DNA of 64,000 bases from Sphingomonas sp. ERG5 (GCF_000803065.1 NZ_JSXI01000053.1:1-64000); one strand, 5' to 3'; positions 1-7,881 are shown, counted from the first letter of the stretch. A program made the numbers and translations. The notes: generated from the sequence alone by a model not told the origin.

Positions 1-74
1 CGCTCGTGATCGACCACCATACGCACCGCGCGCTCGCGCACTTCCGGCGCAAACTTGTTCGTCGTCTTGCTCAT
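1..74 (-). CDS. IS3-family transposase OrfA, N-terminal fragment
   Basis: The translation from ATG at 74 reads MSKTTNKFAPEVRERAVRMV and continues to the window edge, which is the standard N-terminus of IS3-family OrfA (the helix-turn-helix protein that, by -1 frameshifting with OrfB, makes the DDE transposase). Only 24 codons are present; the rest is beyond position 1. It lies just inside the terminal repeat, as expected for this family. Function as a complete transposase cannot be judged from this fragment. Confidence 0.85.
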   Translation of the reverse strand, partial: MSKTTNKFAPEVRERAVRMVVDHE

Positions 75-127
75 ACAGGCTCCACCTTCTCAGGAGTTGG
101 AGCCTCCGGCAAACCCGGCGCGGTTCA
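1..127 (-). mobile_element. IS3-family insertion sequence, left end (truncated by window edge)
   Basis: Read on the minus strand, the element begins at 127 with TGAACCGCGCCGGGTTTGCC, a typical IS3-family terminal sequence, followed by a short leader with GGAG-rich motifs and then the start of OrfA at 74. The other end lies outside the window. The insertion point is next to a gene remnant at 128-431 that has no start of its own, so the element appears to have interrupted it. Target duplication cannot be checked because only one end is visible. Confidence 0.85.
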
Positions 128-431
128 CTCCGAGGCATTCTTCGAAGAACTTCTATCCGCAGATGACCAGGCCTCTGAAGCCCAGATAGCGAAAAAAATT
201 CAGAAGCTCGACAACGGCATCGAGGCGCAGATGCGCGTCCTCGAAATCCGGGCGGATGATTGGAGCAAAGTGTTCAAGGCGCTTGCACTGAAAAAGGTGC
301 TTTCGACGAAGGAAGCCGGAATCCTCCAGATCGCGATGCAAATGCCTTCCAAAATTCCCACCGAGAAACAGAGTATCATCCTGATCGAGGTACTTGATAA
401 GGCGCGGCTTGAGGGAGTTGCCCTCAGCTGA
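128..431 (+). pseudogene. C-terminal remnant of an unidentified gene, interrupted by IS
   Basis: An open frame of about 100 codons runs from the IS junction to a stop at 429-431 with no start of its own; apparent upstream codons come from antisense IS sequence, so the reading frame that crosses the junction is a chimera. The remnant is mostly helical and charged and contains the phrase MPSKIPTEKQSIILIEVLDK near its end. I do not recognise the family with confidence; conserved tails of this kind occur in proteins of phage-defence islands (for example AIPR-type), but that is only a guess. It is transcribed toward the convergent relaxase gene and is probably non-functional. Confidence 0.55.
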
Positions 432-492
432 GCCGTTTAGCTGGGGGATGGCGCGCCTTGAATAACTGACTTTGGACGCGAAGCAGACCTCT

Positions 493-3378
493 CTACATCC
501 CAATTCCAAGGCCCAGATTCCGACCTCGGCCAATAACGTCCGCCAGGCTCTGCCCAACGCTGCGCCCCGGCATCTCTGGCAAGCCGAGTTGGGCTTTACG
601 ATTGCGCAGAAGCGACTCCACCTGAGGGTCGCGCTCAAGACTCTTCGCCATGCCCAGCATGCGATTGCCAACGGCATTTGCGCGGTTATCTTCGTGATCG
701 CGTAGCAGCATCCGGCGCTGGCGATCGAGCGCTTGCCAGCGCTGGACGAACGTGTCGGCGCGAAGCTGTGGATCGGCGCGAAGTTCGGCCTCAAGCTGCA
801 TGGCGCGGACCGTGGCTGCTGTTCGCCCCTCGGCGGCTTCGCGGGTCAGCCGCGGATCATTGGCCAGTGCCGTCTCAAGATCCAGCGCCCCGTGCGGCCT
901 GATCGCGTTCAGCCCCGCGCGACTATTGGACAGTTGCTGTCGCTGATCAGCCGTGAACGGCTCTCCGACCGAGCGCGCAAACTGCATGGCGCGGACAATC
1001 CGTGTATGGCGCGTTACGGCGTCCGGCAGCGCTGGCAAGGGTTCAAATGCTGACGCCTTTGATGGCCGCGCAAGTTCCGAAGTGCTGGTGCTAAGCCCGA
1101 CCCTAGCGAACGGATCGCGCGCGGGTTCAGGCATAGCCTTCTCCAGCGCCGGTGCGGGTAGGACGATCTGACGGCGATCGGCGAAGTCGCGGGTGTAGTC
1201 GGACGCCATGTCCTTGGCACGCTCGCGAGACAGCGTCCGCACCAGCTTGCCGTCGTCGGCAAAGTCATCGCGGCCATAGTGAAGGTCGACACTCTCCCGG
1301 TGCCGCGACAGCGCGACATAGGCTGCATGGCGATCGAGACCGGGCGTTGCGAGCACGTGGACGCGATCAACCGTCACCCCCTGCGCTTTGTGCACGGTCG
1401 CGGCATAGCCGTGATCAATCGCGGCATAGTCCCTGTGATCGAACGCGACTGCGCGACCATCGTCGAGCCTCACCGCTATGCGCGTTGGCGTGATGCTTTC
1501 GATGTGCCCCAGCGAACCATTCTTGACGCCGAGGCCACGCTCGTTGCGCCCGAACATCACCCGTTCGCCCGTCGCGAACCGGCGTTCGCCCTTTTCTGCC
1601 TGCCACGTAACGTCGGGACCGAGCGCTCCCGCCTCGCGCAGCCGCTGCCGTGCGGCCAGGTTGAGCGCCGCGACCTCGTCGTTCGTGTGGGTCAGGATGA
1701 TCCGGCTGGAGGTGGGCTCAGCCTGCCGCTGGCGGTCCCAGCGATCGACAAGTTCGTTGCGCGCATCCTCCCGCGTAGCGGCTGGGTGGATGGCGCCATG
1801 ATCGCGATACGCGGTGATCGCTTCTGCGGTGCGTTCGGTTGCCAGATGCCGTGTCGACTGGCGCTGCCAATCCTCGTTTTGACGACGGATGTCAGTGATT
1901 TCCACGCTGCCATGACGCTCGGCGATCGAGCGGAATGCCGCGCCGGCTTCGATGGCCTGGAGCTGTTCGGGATCGCCGACCAGCACAACCTTGGCGCCGC
2001 GCTTCTCGGCCTCGGCAATCACACGCTCCATCTGCCGCGTCCCAATCATCCCGGCTTCGTCGATGACCAAGACATGACGATTGGTCAGCAGCTCCCTGCC
2101 CTGCGACCATTGATGCTCGAGGCTGGCGATCGTGCGCGACTGAATGCCGGAGCCGCCTTCCAGGTTTTCCGCGGCGATGCCGGATAGCGCCGCACCCTGG
2201 ACCTGATAGCCGGCGCTCTCCCACGCATCGCGCGCAACGCCGAGCATTACCGATTTGCCGGTACCGGCATAGCCGACAACGACCCCCACACCTTGTGCCT
2301 TGGTGACATGCTCGAAGGCGCTACGCTGCTCCGGCGACAGCACCAGTTCGCGCATCGCGGCGCGGACGAGCGCGAGCTTGCGATGCTGATCGGCCACGCC
2401 GTGGCGCCGGTGCGCTTCCAGCCCGGCAGTAGCCCGTTCAAGCCGTCGCTCGGTCTCGATCATCTCGCGGCTGGTAAACCGGTCCTCGCCGCGCCCATCC
2501 TTGCCAAGCGCCACCAGCTCCGGCGAAGCGCGGACCGCGCCCATTGCCTGATCGAACTGCTCCTTGCCGTCGCTGTGCCGGTGGATGAACCGCGCGAGAT
2601 CGCGCGTCGTGAACGTCGCGTGGCTGTGGCTGATCGCATCGAGCACGATGCCGGGACTGGCGATGATCTTATCGCCATTCGTGCGGGCGATTTCGAGATG
2701 CTCCGAATGCCGCTCGGACTCCAGATCCTGCGCTGCCATGCGTGACGCCGCCGGGCCGATCTTGTGCTGCGGCTCCAGCTCGATACCCTGTGCCGCAAGT
2801 GAGCGGTGATCGATCCGCGCGTCGATATCCAGTTCGGCCAACCGCTGGTTGACGTGCTCGCTCCAGCGCTCGCGCCATTTCTCCAGAAGGTCAGTGCGGT
2901 TCCAGTCGCGGTTTTTCTTGCCGAACCCGTCCTCATCCGCATCGCGCATCGTCAGCATCACATGCGCGTGCGGCTTCGCCACGCCGTCGGCGCCGACATC
3001 CCAATGCACATTGAGATCGGCAATCATCCCGCGATCGACCAACTCCCGCTTAACGAAGTCGCGGGCAAGCGCCACGCCCTGTTCCTTGGTCATCTCTCGC
3101 GGGATGGCGAACTCGATCTCGCGGGCAAGCTGCGCGTCAATCCGCTTCTCGGCCGCCTCGACCGCGTTCCACAGCTTTTCGCGGTCGGAGAGATGCTCGG
3201 GCGCGCCGTCCGGCAGCACCACCTCCGAGTGGACGACGCCGGCCTTGTTCGAGAAGTCATGGGCGCGATCGAGCCGCTCATCATGCAGGCGCGAGGCCGA
3301 ACGGTAGGCAGCGGAAGCAACGGCGCTCGACCCGTTGGCGCGGGAGATGACCTTGGCCGAGAAATGGTAGATCGCCAT
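493..3378 (-). CDS. traA: Ti-type conjugative transfer relaxase TraA (MobA/MobL relaxase-helicase)
   Basis: The 961-aa product would nick oriT, attach covalently to the transferred strand and unwind it. The N-terminal MobA/MobL relaxase domain (about residues 1-240) shows the metal-binding histidine cluster in VHWDVGADGVAKPHAHVML. A RecD-like helicase follows, with Walker A GYAGTGKS near residue 370 and VIDEAGM near 437, and late helicase motifs including GYAATVHKAQGVT. The start at 3378 (MAIYHFSAKVISR) is preferred over an upstream in-frame ATG at 3417 because it matches the conserved N-terminus and leaves the oriT-like sequence at 3408-3435 uncoded. The gene is divergent from traC/traD-like genes, the Ti/Ri arrangement. 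The length is somewhat shorter than 1100-aa Agrobacterium TraA. No coupling protein TraG or mating-pair genes are in the window. Confidence 0.93.
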   Translation of the reverse strand: MAIYHFSAKVISRANGSSAVASAAYRSASRLHDERLDRAHDFSNKAGVVHSEVVLPDGAPEHLSDREKLWNAVEAAEKRIDAQLAREIEFAIPREMTKEQGVALARDFVKRELVDRGMIADLNVHWDVGADGVAKPHAHVMLTMRDADEDGFGKKNRDWNRTDLLEKWRERWSEHVNQRLAELDIDARIDHRSLAAQGIELEPQHKIGPAASRMAAQDLESERHSEHLEIARTNGDKIIASPGIVLDAISHSHATFTTRDLARFIHRHSDGKEQFDQAMGAVRASPELVALGKDGRGEDRFTSREMIETERRLERATAGLEAHRRHGVADQHRKLALVRAAMRELVLSPEQRSAFEHVTKAQGVGVVVGYAGTGKSVMLGVARDAWESAGYQVQGAALSGIAAENLEGGSGIQSRTIASLEHQWSQGRELLTNRHVLVIDEAGMIGTRQMERVIAEAEKRGAKVVLVGDPEQLQAIEAGAAFRSIAERHGSVEITDIRRQNEDWQRQSTRHLATERTAEAITAYRDHGAIHPAATREDARNELVDRWDRQRQAEPTSSRIILTHTNDEVAALNLAARQRLREAGALGPDVTWQAEKGERRFATGERVMFGRNERGLGVKNGSLGHIESITPTRIAVRLDDGRAVAFDHRDYAAIDHGYAATVHKAQGVTVDRVHVLATPGLDRHAAYVALSRHRESVDLHYGRDDFADDGKLVRTLSRERAKDMASDYTRDFADRRQIVLPAPALEKAMPEPARDPFARVGLSTSTSELARPSKASAFEPLPALPDAVTRHTRIVRAMQFARSVGEPFTADQRQQLSNSRAGLNAIRPHGALDLETALANDPRLTREAAEGRTAATVRAMQLEAELRADPQLRADTFVQRWQALDRQRRMLLRDHEDNRANAVGNRMLGMAKSLERDPQVESLLRNRKAQLGLPEMPGRSVGQSLADVIGRGRNLGLGIGM

Positions 3379-3407
3379 GACGGCAATCCACTTACACTTC
3401 AAAGCGC

Positions 3408-3435
3408 ACGTCGGCACGACGTATAAGCGCGCCCT
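3408..3435. other. oriT: Origin of transfer (oriT) with Ti/RSF1010-type nic region
   Basis: The gap between traA and the traC-like gene contains a perfect inverted repeat ACGTCG-gca-CGACGT (3408-3422) directly followed by TATAAGCGCGCCCT (3422-3435). The latter closely matches the nic consensus of the RSF1010/Ti family (TAAGTGCGCCCT core). Location between divergent traA and traC/D is where Ti plasmids carry oriT. The exact nicked bond is inferred, not shown. Confidence 0.75.
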
Positions 3436-3549
3436 CGAAAGATTTCATCAATCTCGGGACGGGAAAGTCTCAAGAGATTTCAGGGCATTGAGCCTGATCG
3501 AGCAAGCCGATAACTGGTCCGTCCAACCCATGCAATGGAAGGACTAGCT

Positions 3550-3876
3550 GTGCGCAAACCACGCGATTTCGATGCCGAGCTGAAGGCGCTTGGCGACAAG
3601 GCCAGACAGCTGAAGGAACGTAAGGTCCATCAGCTTGGCGAGTTGGTGATTGCGTGTGGCGCCGACACGTTGCCGATCGAGCAACTGGCCGGGCTTTTGC
3701 TCGCCGGCATCGAAAGCAAGGATACTTCGGCGAGGGAGGCTTGGCGCAAACGCGGCGGCGCGTTCTTTCGACGCGCAGGCGATGACACTTCGCACGGCGC
3801 TCACCAAGACACGGTTGGTACTACTAAGAATGACGGTGGCTCGTCATCGTCTGGAAGTCGCGCGCGCGAGAACTGA
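3550..3876 (+). CDS. TraC-like conjugal transfer protein (relaxosome accessory)
   Basis: A 108-aa charged protein beginning RKPRDFDAELKALGDKARQL and containing KVHQLGELVIACGADTLPIE, the pattern of the small TraC/TraD accessory proteins encoded beside oriT in Ti-type elements. These are thought to help form the relaxosome at oriT. The GTG at 3550 is preferred as start because AAGGA lies six bases upstream; an ATG at 3535 would add five residues. The last 30 codons overlap the next gene in another frame and are Ser/Gly-rich, unlike the conserved domain, so the C-terminus may be a frame-shifted extension. Family assignment is firm, the TraC versus TraD label less so. Confidence 0.75.
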   Translation: MRKPRDFDAELKALGDKARQLKERKVHQLGELVIACGADTLPIEQLAGLLLAGIESKDTSAREAWRKRGGAFFRRAGDDTSHGAHQDTVGTTKNDGGSSSSGSRAREN

Positions 3877-4105
3877 CACGCGAGACTGGGTCATGAAACG
3901 CCGCGAACGCACGCGCCAGCTGATCGAACTTGGAGGTCTGGTCGCGAAGTCTGGTCTGGTCGAATTGACCCATGACGATCGCGCAGTGATGCTCGGTATA
4001 TTGGTAGAGGCCGCCGCAATATTGTGCAGCGAAGATCGCGAGCGTCGACTTGTCTTGTGGCGCCGTCGTGGCGCGCGTGCGTTCGAAGATGTAGGAATCA
4101 CGTAA
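3830..4105 (+). CDS. TraD-like conjugal transfer protein
   Basis: A small basic protein whose core KRRERTRQLIELGGLVAKSG is the signature of the TraD family of Ti-type elements; it ends LVLWRRRGARAFEDVGIT. It overlaps the end of the traC-like gene by 47 bases in a different frame, suggesting translational coupling. The start is uncertain: ATG at 3830 gives 91 aa, ATG at 3893 (KRRER..) gives about 70 aa, close to the usual length. No convincing ribosome site precedes 3830. Role inferred from family: accessory protein for DNA processing at oriT. Confidence 0.7.
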   Translation: MTVARHRLEVARARTDTRDWVMKRRERTRQLIELGGLVAKSGLVELTHDDRAVMLGILVEAAAILCSEDRERRLVLWRRRGARAFEDVGIT

Positions 4106-4210
4106 TCGGTTCGAACAAGACTTTCGCGCGCAGTTGGCTATGTACGCATTTTCGTAGCAAGGACGCTGCGTCATCCCTCCCCAGAATTGAGAAGCGATCA
4201 GGATCCCGAC

Positions 4211-4714
4211 ATGATTGACGAAACAACACTCAACCCGGTTGAGCTTGCGACCGAACTGACGATTGCCTGGCTCGGCAACCAGAACAACCGCGTGGCAGCC
4301 GACGATGTGCCGGCGTTCCTGCGCACGATGCATGCAACGCTGACCGAACTTTCAACGAGCGCGCCGCAAGCACCGGCCGACGCCGATGAGATTGCCGAAG
4401 ATTATGTGCCGGCAGTCACGGTGCGCAAGTCACTGGCGTCGAAGGATCACATCCTTTCGCTGATCGACGGCAAGCCGTACAAGACGCTCAAGCGCCACCT
4501 CTCAGGGCACGGTCTGACGCCTGAGCAATACCGCCAGCGCTATAATCTCAAGGCCGATTATCCGATGGTGTCGGAGAGCTATTCACAGGCGCGTCGCGCG
4601 ATGGCGCACAGGATCGGCCTTGGCCAGAAAGGCCGTGCCGCCCGCGCGACGGCGTTGGCCACCGCAGCGCCCGCTCCGGCCAAGCGCGCGCCGCGCAAAA
4701 CCAAGACTGCCTGA
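4211..4714 (+). CDS. MucR/Ros-family transcriptional regulator
   Basis: A 167-aa protein with the MucR core from about residue 65: VTVRKSLASKDHILSLIDGK, then KRHLSGHGLTPEQYRQRYNL, then YPMVSESYSQARRAMAHRIG. Ros/MucR proteins bind AT-rich DNA and regulate transfer and surface genes. The usual zinc-finger cysteine (in the motif I-x-C-L-E-D-G) is serine here, so if metal is bound the coordination differs; cysteine-poor homologues are known. The Ala/Lys-rich C-terminal tail could help DNA binding. ATG at 4211 is chosen over a start at 4187 by the conserved N-terminus. It probably regulates the neighbouring transfer genes. Confidence 0.88.
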   Translation: MIDETTLNPVELATELTIAWLGNQNNRVAADDVPAFLRTMHATLTELSTSAPQAPADADEIAEDYVPAVTVRKSLASKDHILSLIDGKPYKTLKRHLSGHGLTPEQYRQRYNLKADYPMVSESYSQARRAMAHRIGLGQKGRAARATALATAAPAPAKRAPRKTKTA

Positions 4715-4735
4715 AAAACCGCGAGCGCCGCGCGA

Positions 4736-5638
4736 TCAGTCGCGCGGCGCGAGCCGCTTTTCGCACGCCTCTTTCACCAGTGTCTGCAGCAGCTCGATCC
4801 GCTCGGCGAGCCACTCCAGTTCTACGGGCGTGATCTTGTAGTGCGGCGAGTAGCGCGCGTTCACATAGGCCTGCTGCAGCAGTTCAAAGCAGCGCCGTCC
4901 GAACTTCGTGTCGCGTGGCCAGACCTGGATCAGATCGAGCACCAGCGGCTCGGCCTGGCTGCGCAGGAAGTTCAGCTTGTGCGACTTCGGGCTGTAGAGA
5001 GTCAGCGTCAGCAGCACGCAGTGATATAAGCGTTCAGCCGCTTGATGTAGGTCGAACGCCGCGTCCTTGAGATACCCTTGCTCGATGTCGAATTTGGCGA
5101 TGTGAAATCGCTTCGTTGCCGACGGAAACCATTCGTCAAAATACTTCTGCGCCTCGGCTCGCACAGCCTCTTCTGACAATGGCTGAGGCGTCGCGAACGG
5201 ATAATCTCCGGCCTCGTACAGCGCGATGCCTTGCTCGATCGCGTCGATGAAGAACGGACGGCCATGAATCAGATGGTCGTTCACCTCGGACAAGCTGTGC
5301 ACGATGAAGGTGACCGGCGCACTGATCCGCTTGGAGATCGTCACCTCGCGCAGGAGATGGTCGTCGGCCTTGGCCCAATATTCGATCGGGTCGGTCAGCC
5401 GCTCATCGCTGACCACGACGAGAATATCATAGTCGGAATAATAGCCGCCGACCGGATCCTCGACCCAGTCGCCGCGTGCGTAGGAGCCGTAAAGGATGAC
5501 CTTGAGGATGCGGCCCCGCTTCTTCCATTTCTGGGTGGCAAGCGCGGTCGCATCCTCGAATTCCGCAAACAGGATCTGCACGACGCGTTCGAGGTCGCGT
5601 CGCTTCCTGTCGGGGAGATGATCGAGATCGGTTCGCAT
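4736..5638 (-). CDS. MNT-type nucleotidyltransferase fused to a HEPN domain
   Basis: A 300-aa protein. Residues about 10-130 form a minimal nucleotidyltransferase with the GSYARGD...SDYD signature (G-S and D-x-D catalytic elements). Residues about 160-290 form a helical HEPN domain with a variant RYSPHY motif near the C-terminus. Separate MNT and HEPN proteins act as toxin-antitoxin pairs in which the transferase modifies the HEPN RNase; here both are on one chain, as in a family often carried by conjugative elements. The HEPN RxxxxH spacing is atypical, so RNase activity is uncertain. It lies downstream of the ArdC and sigma-like genes on the same strand. Confidence 0.85.
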   Translation of the reverse strand: MRTDLDHLPDRKRRDLERVVQILFAEFEDATALATQKWKKRGRILKVILYGSYARGDWVEDPVGGYYSDYDILVVVSDERLTDPIEYWAKADDHLLREVTISKRISAPVTFIVHSLSEVNDHLIHGRPFFIDAIEQGIALYEAGDYPFATPQPLSEEAVRAEAQKYFDEWFPSATKRFHIAKFDIEQGYLKDAAFDLHQAAERLYHCVLLTLTLYSPKSHKLNFLRSQAEPLVLDLIQVWPRDTKFGRRCFELLQQAYVNARYSPHYKITPVELEWLAERIELLQTLVKEACEKRLAPRD

Positions 5639-5709
5639 TGCGGCTCATCCTAACGGCACGATCGCGGTTCGGACAGCCTCGCTGGCAAGGCGGCGAGACT
5701 GTCCGAACC

Positions 5710-5985
5710 TCAACAATGCCTCCTCTCCTTGATCCATCGGAACAGCCGCCGCCAGATCGCCCCACGCGCCCGGCCACCCCGCGCATCGACAATGTGCCTC
5801 AGGCTTTTGGCGAAATGCCGCTCTACCTGTCTGACGCTGAGCCCGGTTCGCTCGGCGATTTCCGGATAGGCCAGGTTATCGAACCGGATCGCGAGGAAGA
5901 TTTCGCGCTGTAACTTTGGCATCCGACGTAGCGCCCGTTCCAGCCGCGCAATAGTCTCGGCGTCGCTCAACTCTTCGCGCATCAC
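5710..5985 (-). CDS. Sigma-70 region 4-like helix-turn-helix protein
   Basis: A 91-aa protein consisting essentially of one sigma region 4: LRRMPKLQREIFLAIRFDNL, then YPEIAERTGLSVRQVERHFA (recognition helix). No region 2 is present, so it cannot act as a complete sigma factor; it may modulate transcription or be a small regulator of the mobile element. The first codon is GTG at 5985 or ATG at 5982, overlapping the stop of the upstream ArdC-like gene, which implies translational coupling. The tail is strongly basic (IWRRLFRWIKERR). Confidence 0.8.
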   Translation of the reverse strand: MMREELSDAETIARLERALRRMPKLQREIFLAIRFDNLAYPEIAERTGLSVRQVERHFAKSLRHIVDARGGRARGAIWRRLFRWIKERRHC

Positions 5986-6878
5986 ACCCCCTCCTGTGCG
6001 AAAGCGAGCAGGTAATCGGCCGCTTTGCTGGCAGCACTCGCCGCACGGAAGATCGCTTTCTCATCCTCACGCAACACGGCCAGCCAGCTACCGATATAGT
6101 CAGCATGCCGCACAGTCGGCGCGATCGACAGCGATGCGCAGGCAAAGGCGCTCGCCATTTCCGCGACAAGTTCCTCGCGCGCATAGTCGCCGCTGCCGAA
6201 CCCGCCACGCTGATCCCGATCCAATCGGCTGCGATGCCCGGTCCAATGGCCAAGTTCGTGCAGCGCGGTGCGATACCAGTTGATCGGCTCATGAAACGCG
6301 GCCTGCGGCGGCACCACAACAAAATCTGCGCCCGGCGAATAATAGGCTTCCGCGTCACCGACCCGAAAGTCAGCGCCGCTTGCGTCAATCAGTGCCTGGA
6401 CCTGCGGCAGGATATCCGCCGCCGCCGGAACATCGGGCGCTCCGGTCAGCATCTCAGGCAATCCCTCGCACTGATCGACATTGAACACCGTGAAGCGCTT
6501 GAGGAACGCGATCTGCCGCGCATCGCGATCCTCGTCCCGTGCACGCGCCTCCTCGCCCTTCGGCGTGAAGCGATCGGCATAGCAAACGGTCGTTCCTCGT
6601 TCGCCCTTGCAGACATTGCCGCCCGCCGCCTGCGCCTGCCGATAGGTCAGCCAACGCTGCGACTGATAACCACCCTCGATCACCGCCGCCCACAGGATCA
6701 GCACGTTGATCCCGGAATAGCGCCGCCCGGTCCCGGCATTATGCGGCATGGTGCAGCCGCACGCGGCACCGTCCCAAGGCTGCACCCAGGGCAGCCGCCC
6801 TGCCTCCAGCTCGGCGATTACCCGCGATGTCACCTCGGCATAAAGGCTCTGCCGGTCATTTTCGGTCTCGTTCATCAT
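5982..6878 (-). CDS. ArdC-like antirestriction protein / zincin-like metallopeptidase
   Basis: About 298 aa. The N-terminal ssDNA-binding domain (DUF1738, ArdC-N) is seen as LPWVQPWDG and GINVLILWAA. The C-terminal zincin domain has HELGHWTGH with a following Glu-rich helix (REELVAEMASAF). ArdC proteins protect incoming conjugative DNA from host restriction and bind single-stranded DNA. The start MMNETEN at 6878/6875 fits; an upstream extension to 7055 is Arg/Pro-rich, unlike the family, and rejected. It heads an apparent operon with the sigma-like and MNT-HEPN genes. Confidence 0.88.
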   Translation of the reverse strand: MMNETENDRQSLYAEVTSRVIAELEAGRLPWVQPWDGAACGCTMPHNAGTGRRYSGINVLILWAAVIEGGYQSQRWLTYRQAQAAGGNVCKGERGTTVCYADRFTPKGEEARARDEDRDARQIAFLKRFTVFNVDQCEGLPEMLTGAPDVPAAADILPQVQALIDASGADFRVGDAEAYYSPGADFVVVPPQAAFHEPINWYRTALHELGHWTGHRSRLDRDQRGGFGSGDYAREELVAEMASAFACASLSIAPTVRHADYIGSWLAVLREDEKAIFRAASAASKAADYLLAFAQEGV

Positions 6879-7445
6879 CCTTACTCCCAACCACCGCAGC
6901 CGGCGCCGGAATGGCGGGTGGGCGGCAGGAGCGGACCGACAGTCCCGCCGATGAAGGCGGGCCGCACCCGAGGGGCCCTCATCGCGCAGCGATGGGGAGG
7001 GTCCCGTTGGGCCGAAACGAAGAGCAGGACTCCGGCGCAGCCGGAGTTGCGGCACGCCGCGGCGGGACTAAGGGCAAGCGACGCCCACCCGCCAGATCGA
7101 TGCCGGAGGCACCACGCCATCGCGCGTGCGCGATGTCCGCTTGCCGGCACGAAGCGCCGGCCTGATTGATCCCCTGATCAATCCCGCGTCATGCGATCGT
7201 CATCCGGATGGACCGAGACGCATGATGTGCGACTCGGCGACGCGGCAGCGGCGTAGAGCGCGGTCACGCCGAAAGCGTGAGACGCCCTGGGATTTCGACT
7301 ACAAAATCGCTCACCTACGCCAGCGCATCTTTTTGGGCGCTACAAGGACCTCTCTGGTGCAACTCGGCTCCGGTCCTCTTGCACCGTCCTCTACCATGCC
7401 AATCCTGTCCGCGGGGAGCCAAAGCAACGCAGACAGGACCAGATC
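6879..7445. other. 567-bp intergenic region between ardC-like and alpA-like genes
   Basis: No convincing gene. The left part (to about 7200) is very GC-rich with apparent frames on both strands that look like shadows. The right part is more AT-rich and carries nested inverted repeats: AGGACC/GGTCCT (7345-7350, 7372-7377), GGTGCAA/TTGCACC (7356-7362, 7379-7385) and TCCTGTC/GACAGGA (7403-7409, 7432-7438). This is the likely promoter/operator zone for the divergent ArdC-like and AlpA-like genes. Confidence 0.5.
7403..7438 (+). promoter_or_regulatory. Leader hairpin overlapping the alpA ribosome-binding site
   Basis: TCCTGTC (7403-7409) pairs with GACAGGA (7432-7438). The second arm contains the AGGA that serves as ribosome-binding site for the ATG at 7446. 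Folding would hide the site; protein or RNA control of alpA translation is an inference. Confidence 0.4.
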
Positions 7446-7646
7446 ATGACCGATACTCCCGACCGCATCCTTCGCCTCAAGACCGTGCTCGCGCTGACCG
7501 GCCTCAGCCGATCGACACTCTACCGCAAGATCCAAGTCGGCACGTTTCCCAAACAGCTCAAGCTCAGCGAGCGTTACGCTGGGTGGCGCGAATCGGCGGT
7601 CAACGCCTGGCTGCGCAATCCGATGTTCTACAGCGTTGATGATTAG
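7446..7646 (+). CDS. AlpA-family phage/ICE transcriptional regulator
   Basis: A 66-aa MerR-like winged-helix protein: RILRLKTVLALTGLSRSTLY, KIQVGTFPKQLKL and GWRESAVNAWL, the standard AlpA/excisionase-like pattern. AlpA proteins activate excision or transfer genes of integrated elements. The ATG at 7446 has AGGACC upstream within a hairpin arm. Its position next to tRNA-Ala at the element border fits a role in control of integration or excision, but no integrase gene is visible between it and the tRNA. Confidence 0.87.
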   Translation: MTDTPDRILRLKTVLALTGLSRSTLYRKIQVGTFPKQLKLSERYAGWRESAVNAWLRNPMFYSVDD

Positions 7647-7755
7647 ACGATTTTCCTGCCGAAAGGCGGCAGCCAAAGCTCAAGTTCGTCTCAGGAATTC
7701 CATCATCACCCCACCAAAGCCCGGCATAATGTGGGACCGGAATGTGGGACAAGAG

Positions 7756-7798
7756 TTGGCCGATCCAGCGAAGTCGCTGTAAATCGGCCAAATTTTTT
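7756..7798 (+). terminator. Rho-independent terminator downstream of alpA
   Basis: TTGGCCGAT (7756-7764) pairs perfectly with ATCGGCCAA (7783-7791), with an inner AGCGA/TCGCT stem, and is followed by ATTTTTT. It terminates plus-strand transcription coming from the mobile element before it enters tRNA-Ala antisense. Confidence 0.75.
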
Positions 7799-7805
7799 AC
7801 TTGAA

Positions 7806-7881
7806 TGGTGGAGCCGTGGGGGATCGAACCCCAGACCTCTGCAATGCCATCGCAGCGCTCTCCCAGCTGAGCTACGGCCCC
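7806..7881 (-). tRNA. tRNA-Ala(GGC)
   Basis: The minus strand gives a complete cloverleaf: acceptor GGGGCCG/CGGCTCC, D-arm GCTCAGCTGGGAGAGC, anticodon stem CTGCG/TGCAG with loop ATGGCAT (anticodon GGC), T-arm TGGGGTTCGATCCCCCA and an encoded ACCA end. The 3' end faces the mobile region, making it the probable integration site. Confidence 0.95.

Noticed and set aside
6..127. Reading frame 6-431 as one 141-aa gene
   Set aside because: Its first part is antisense to the IS3 transposase and terminal repeat; it is a chimera.
3824..4333. 169-aa minus-strand frame across traD and mucR
   Set aside because: It is antisense to two recognised genes and has no family signature.
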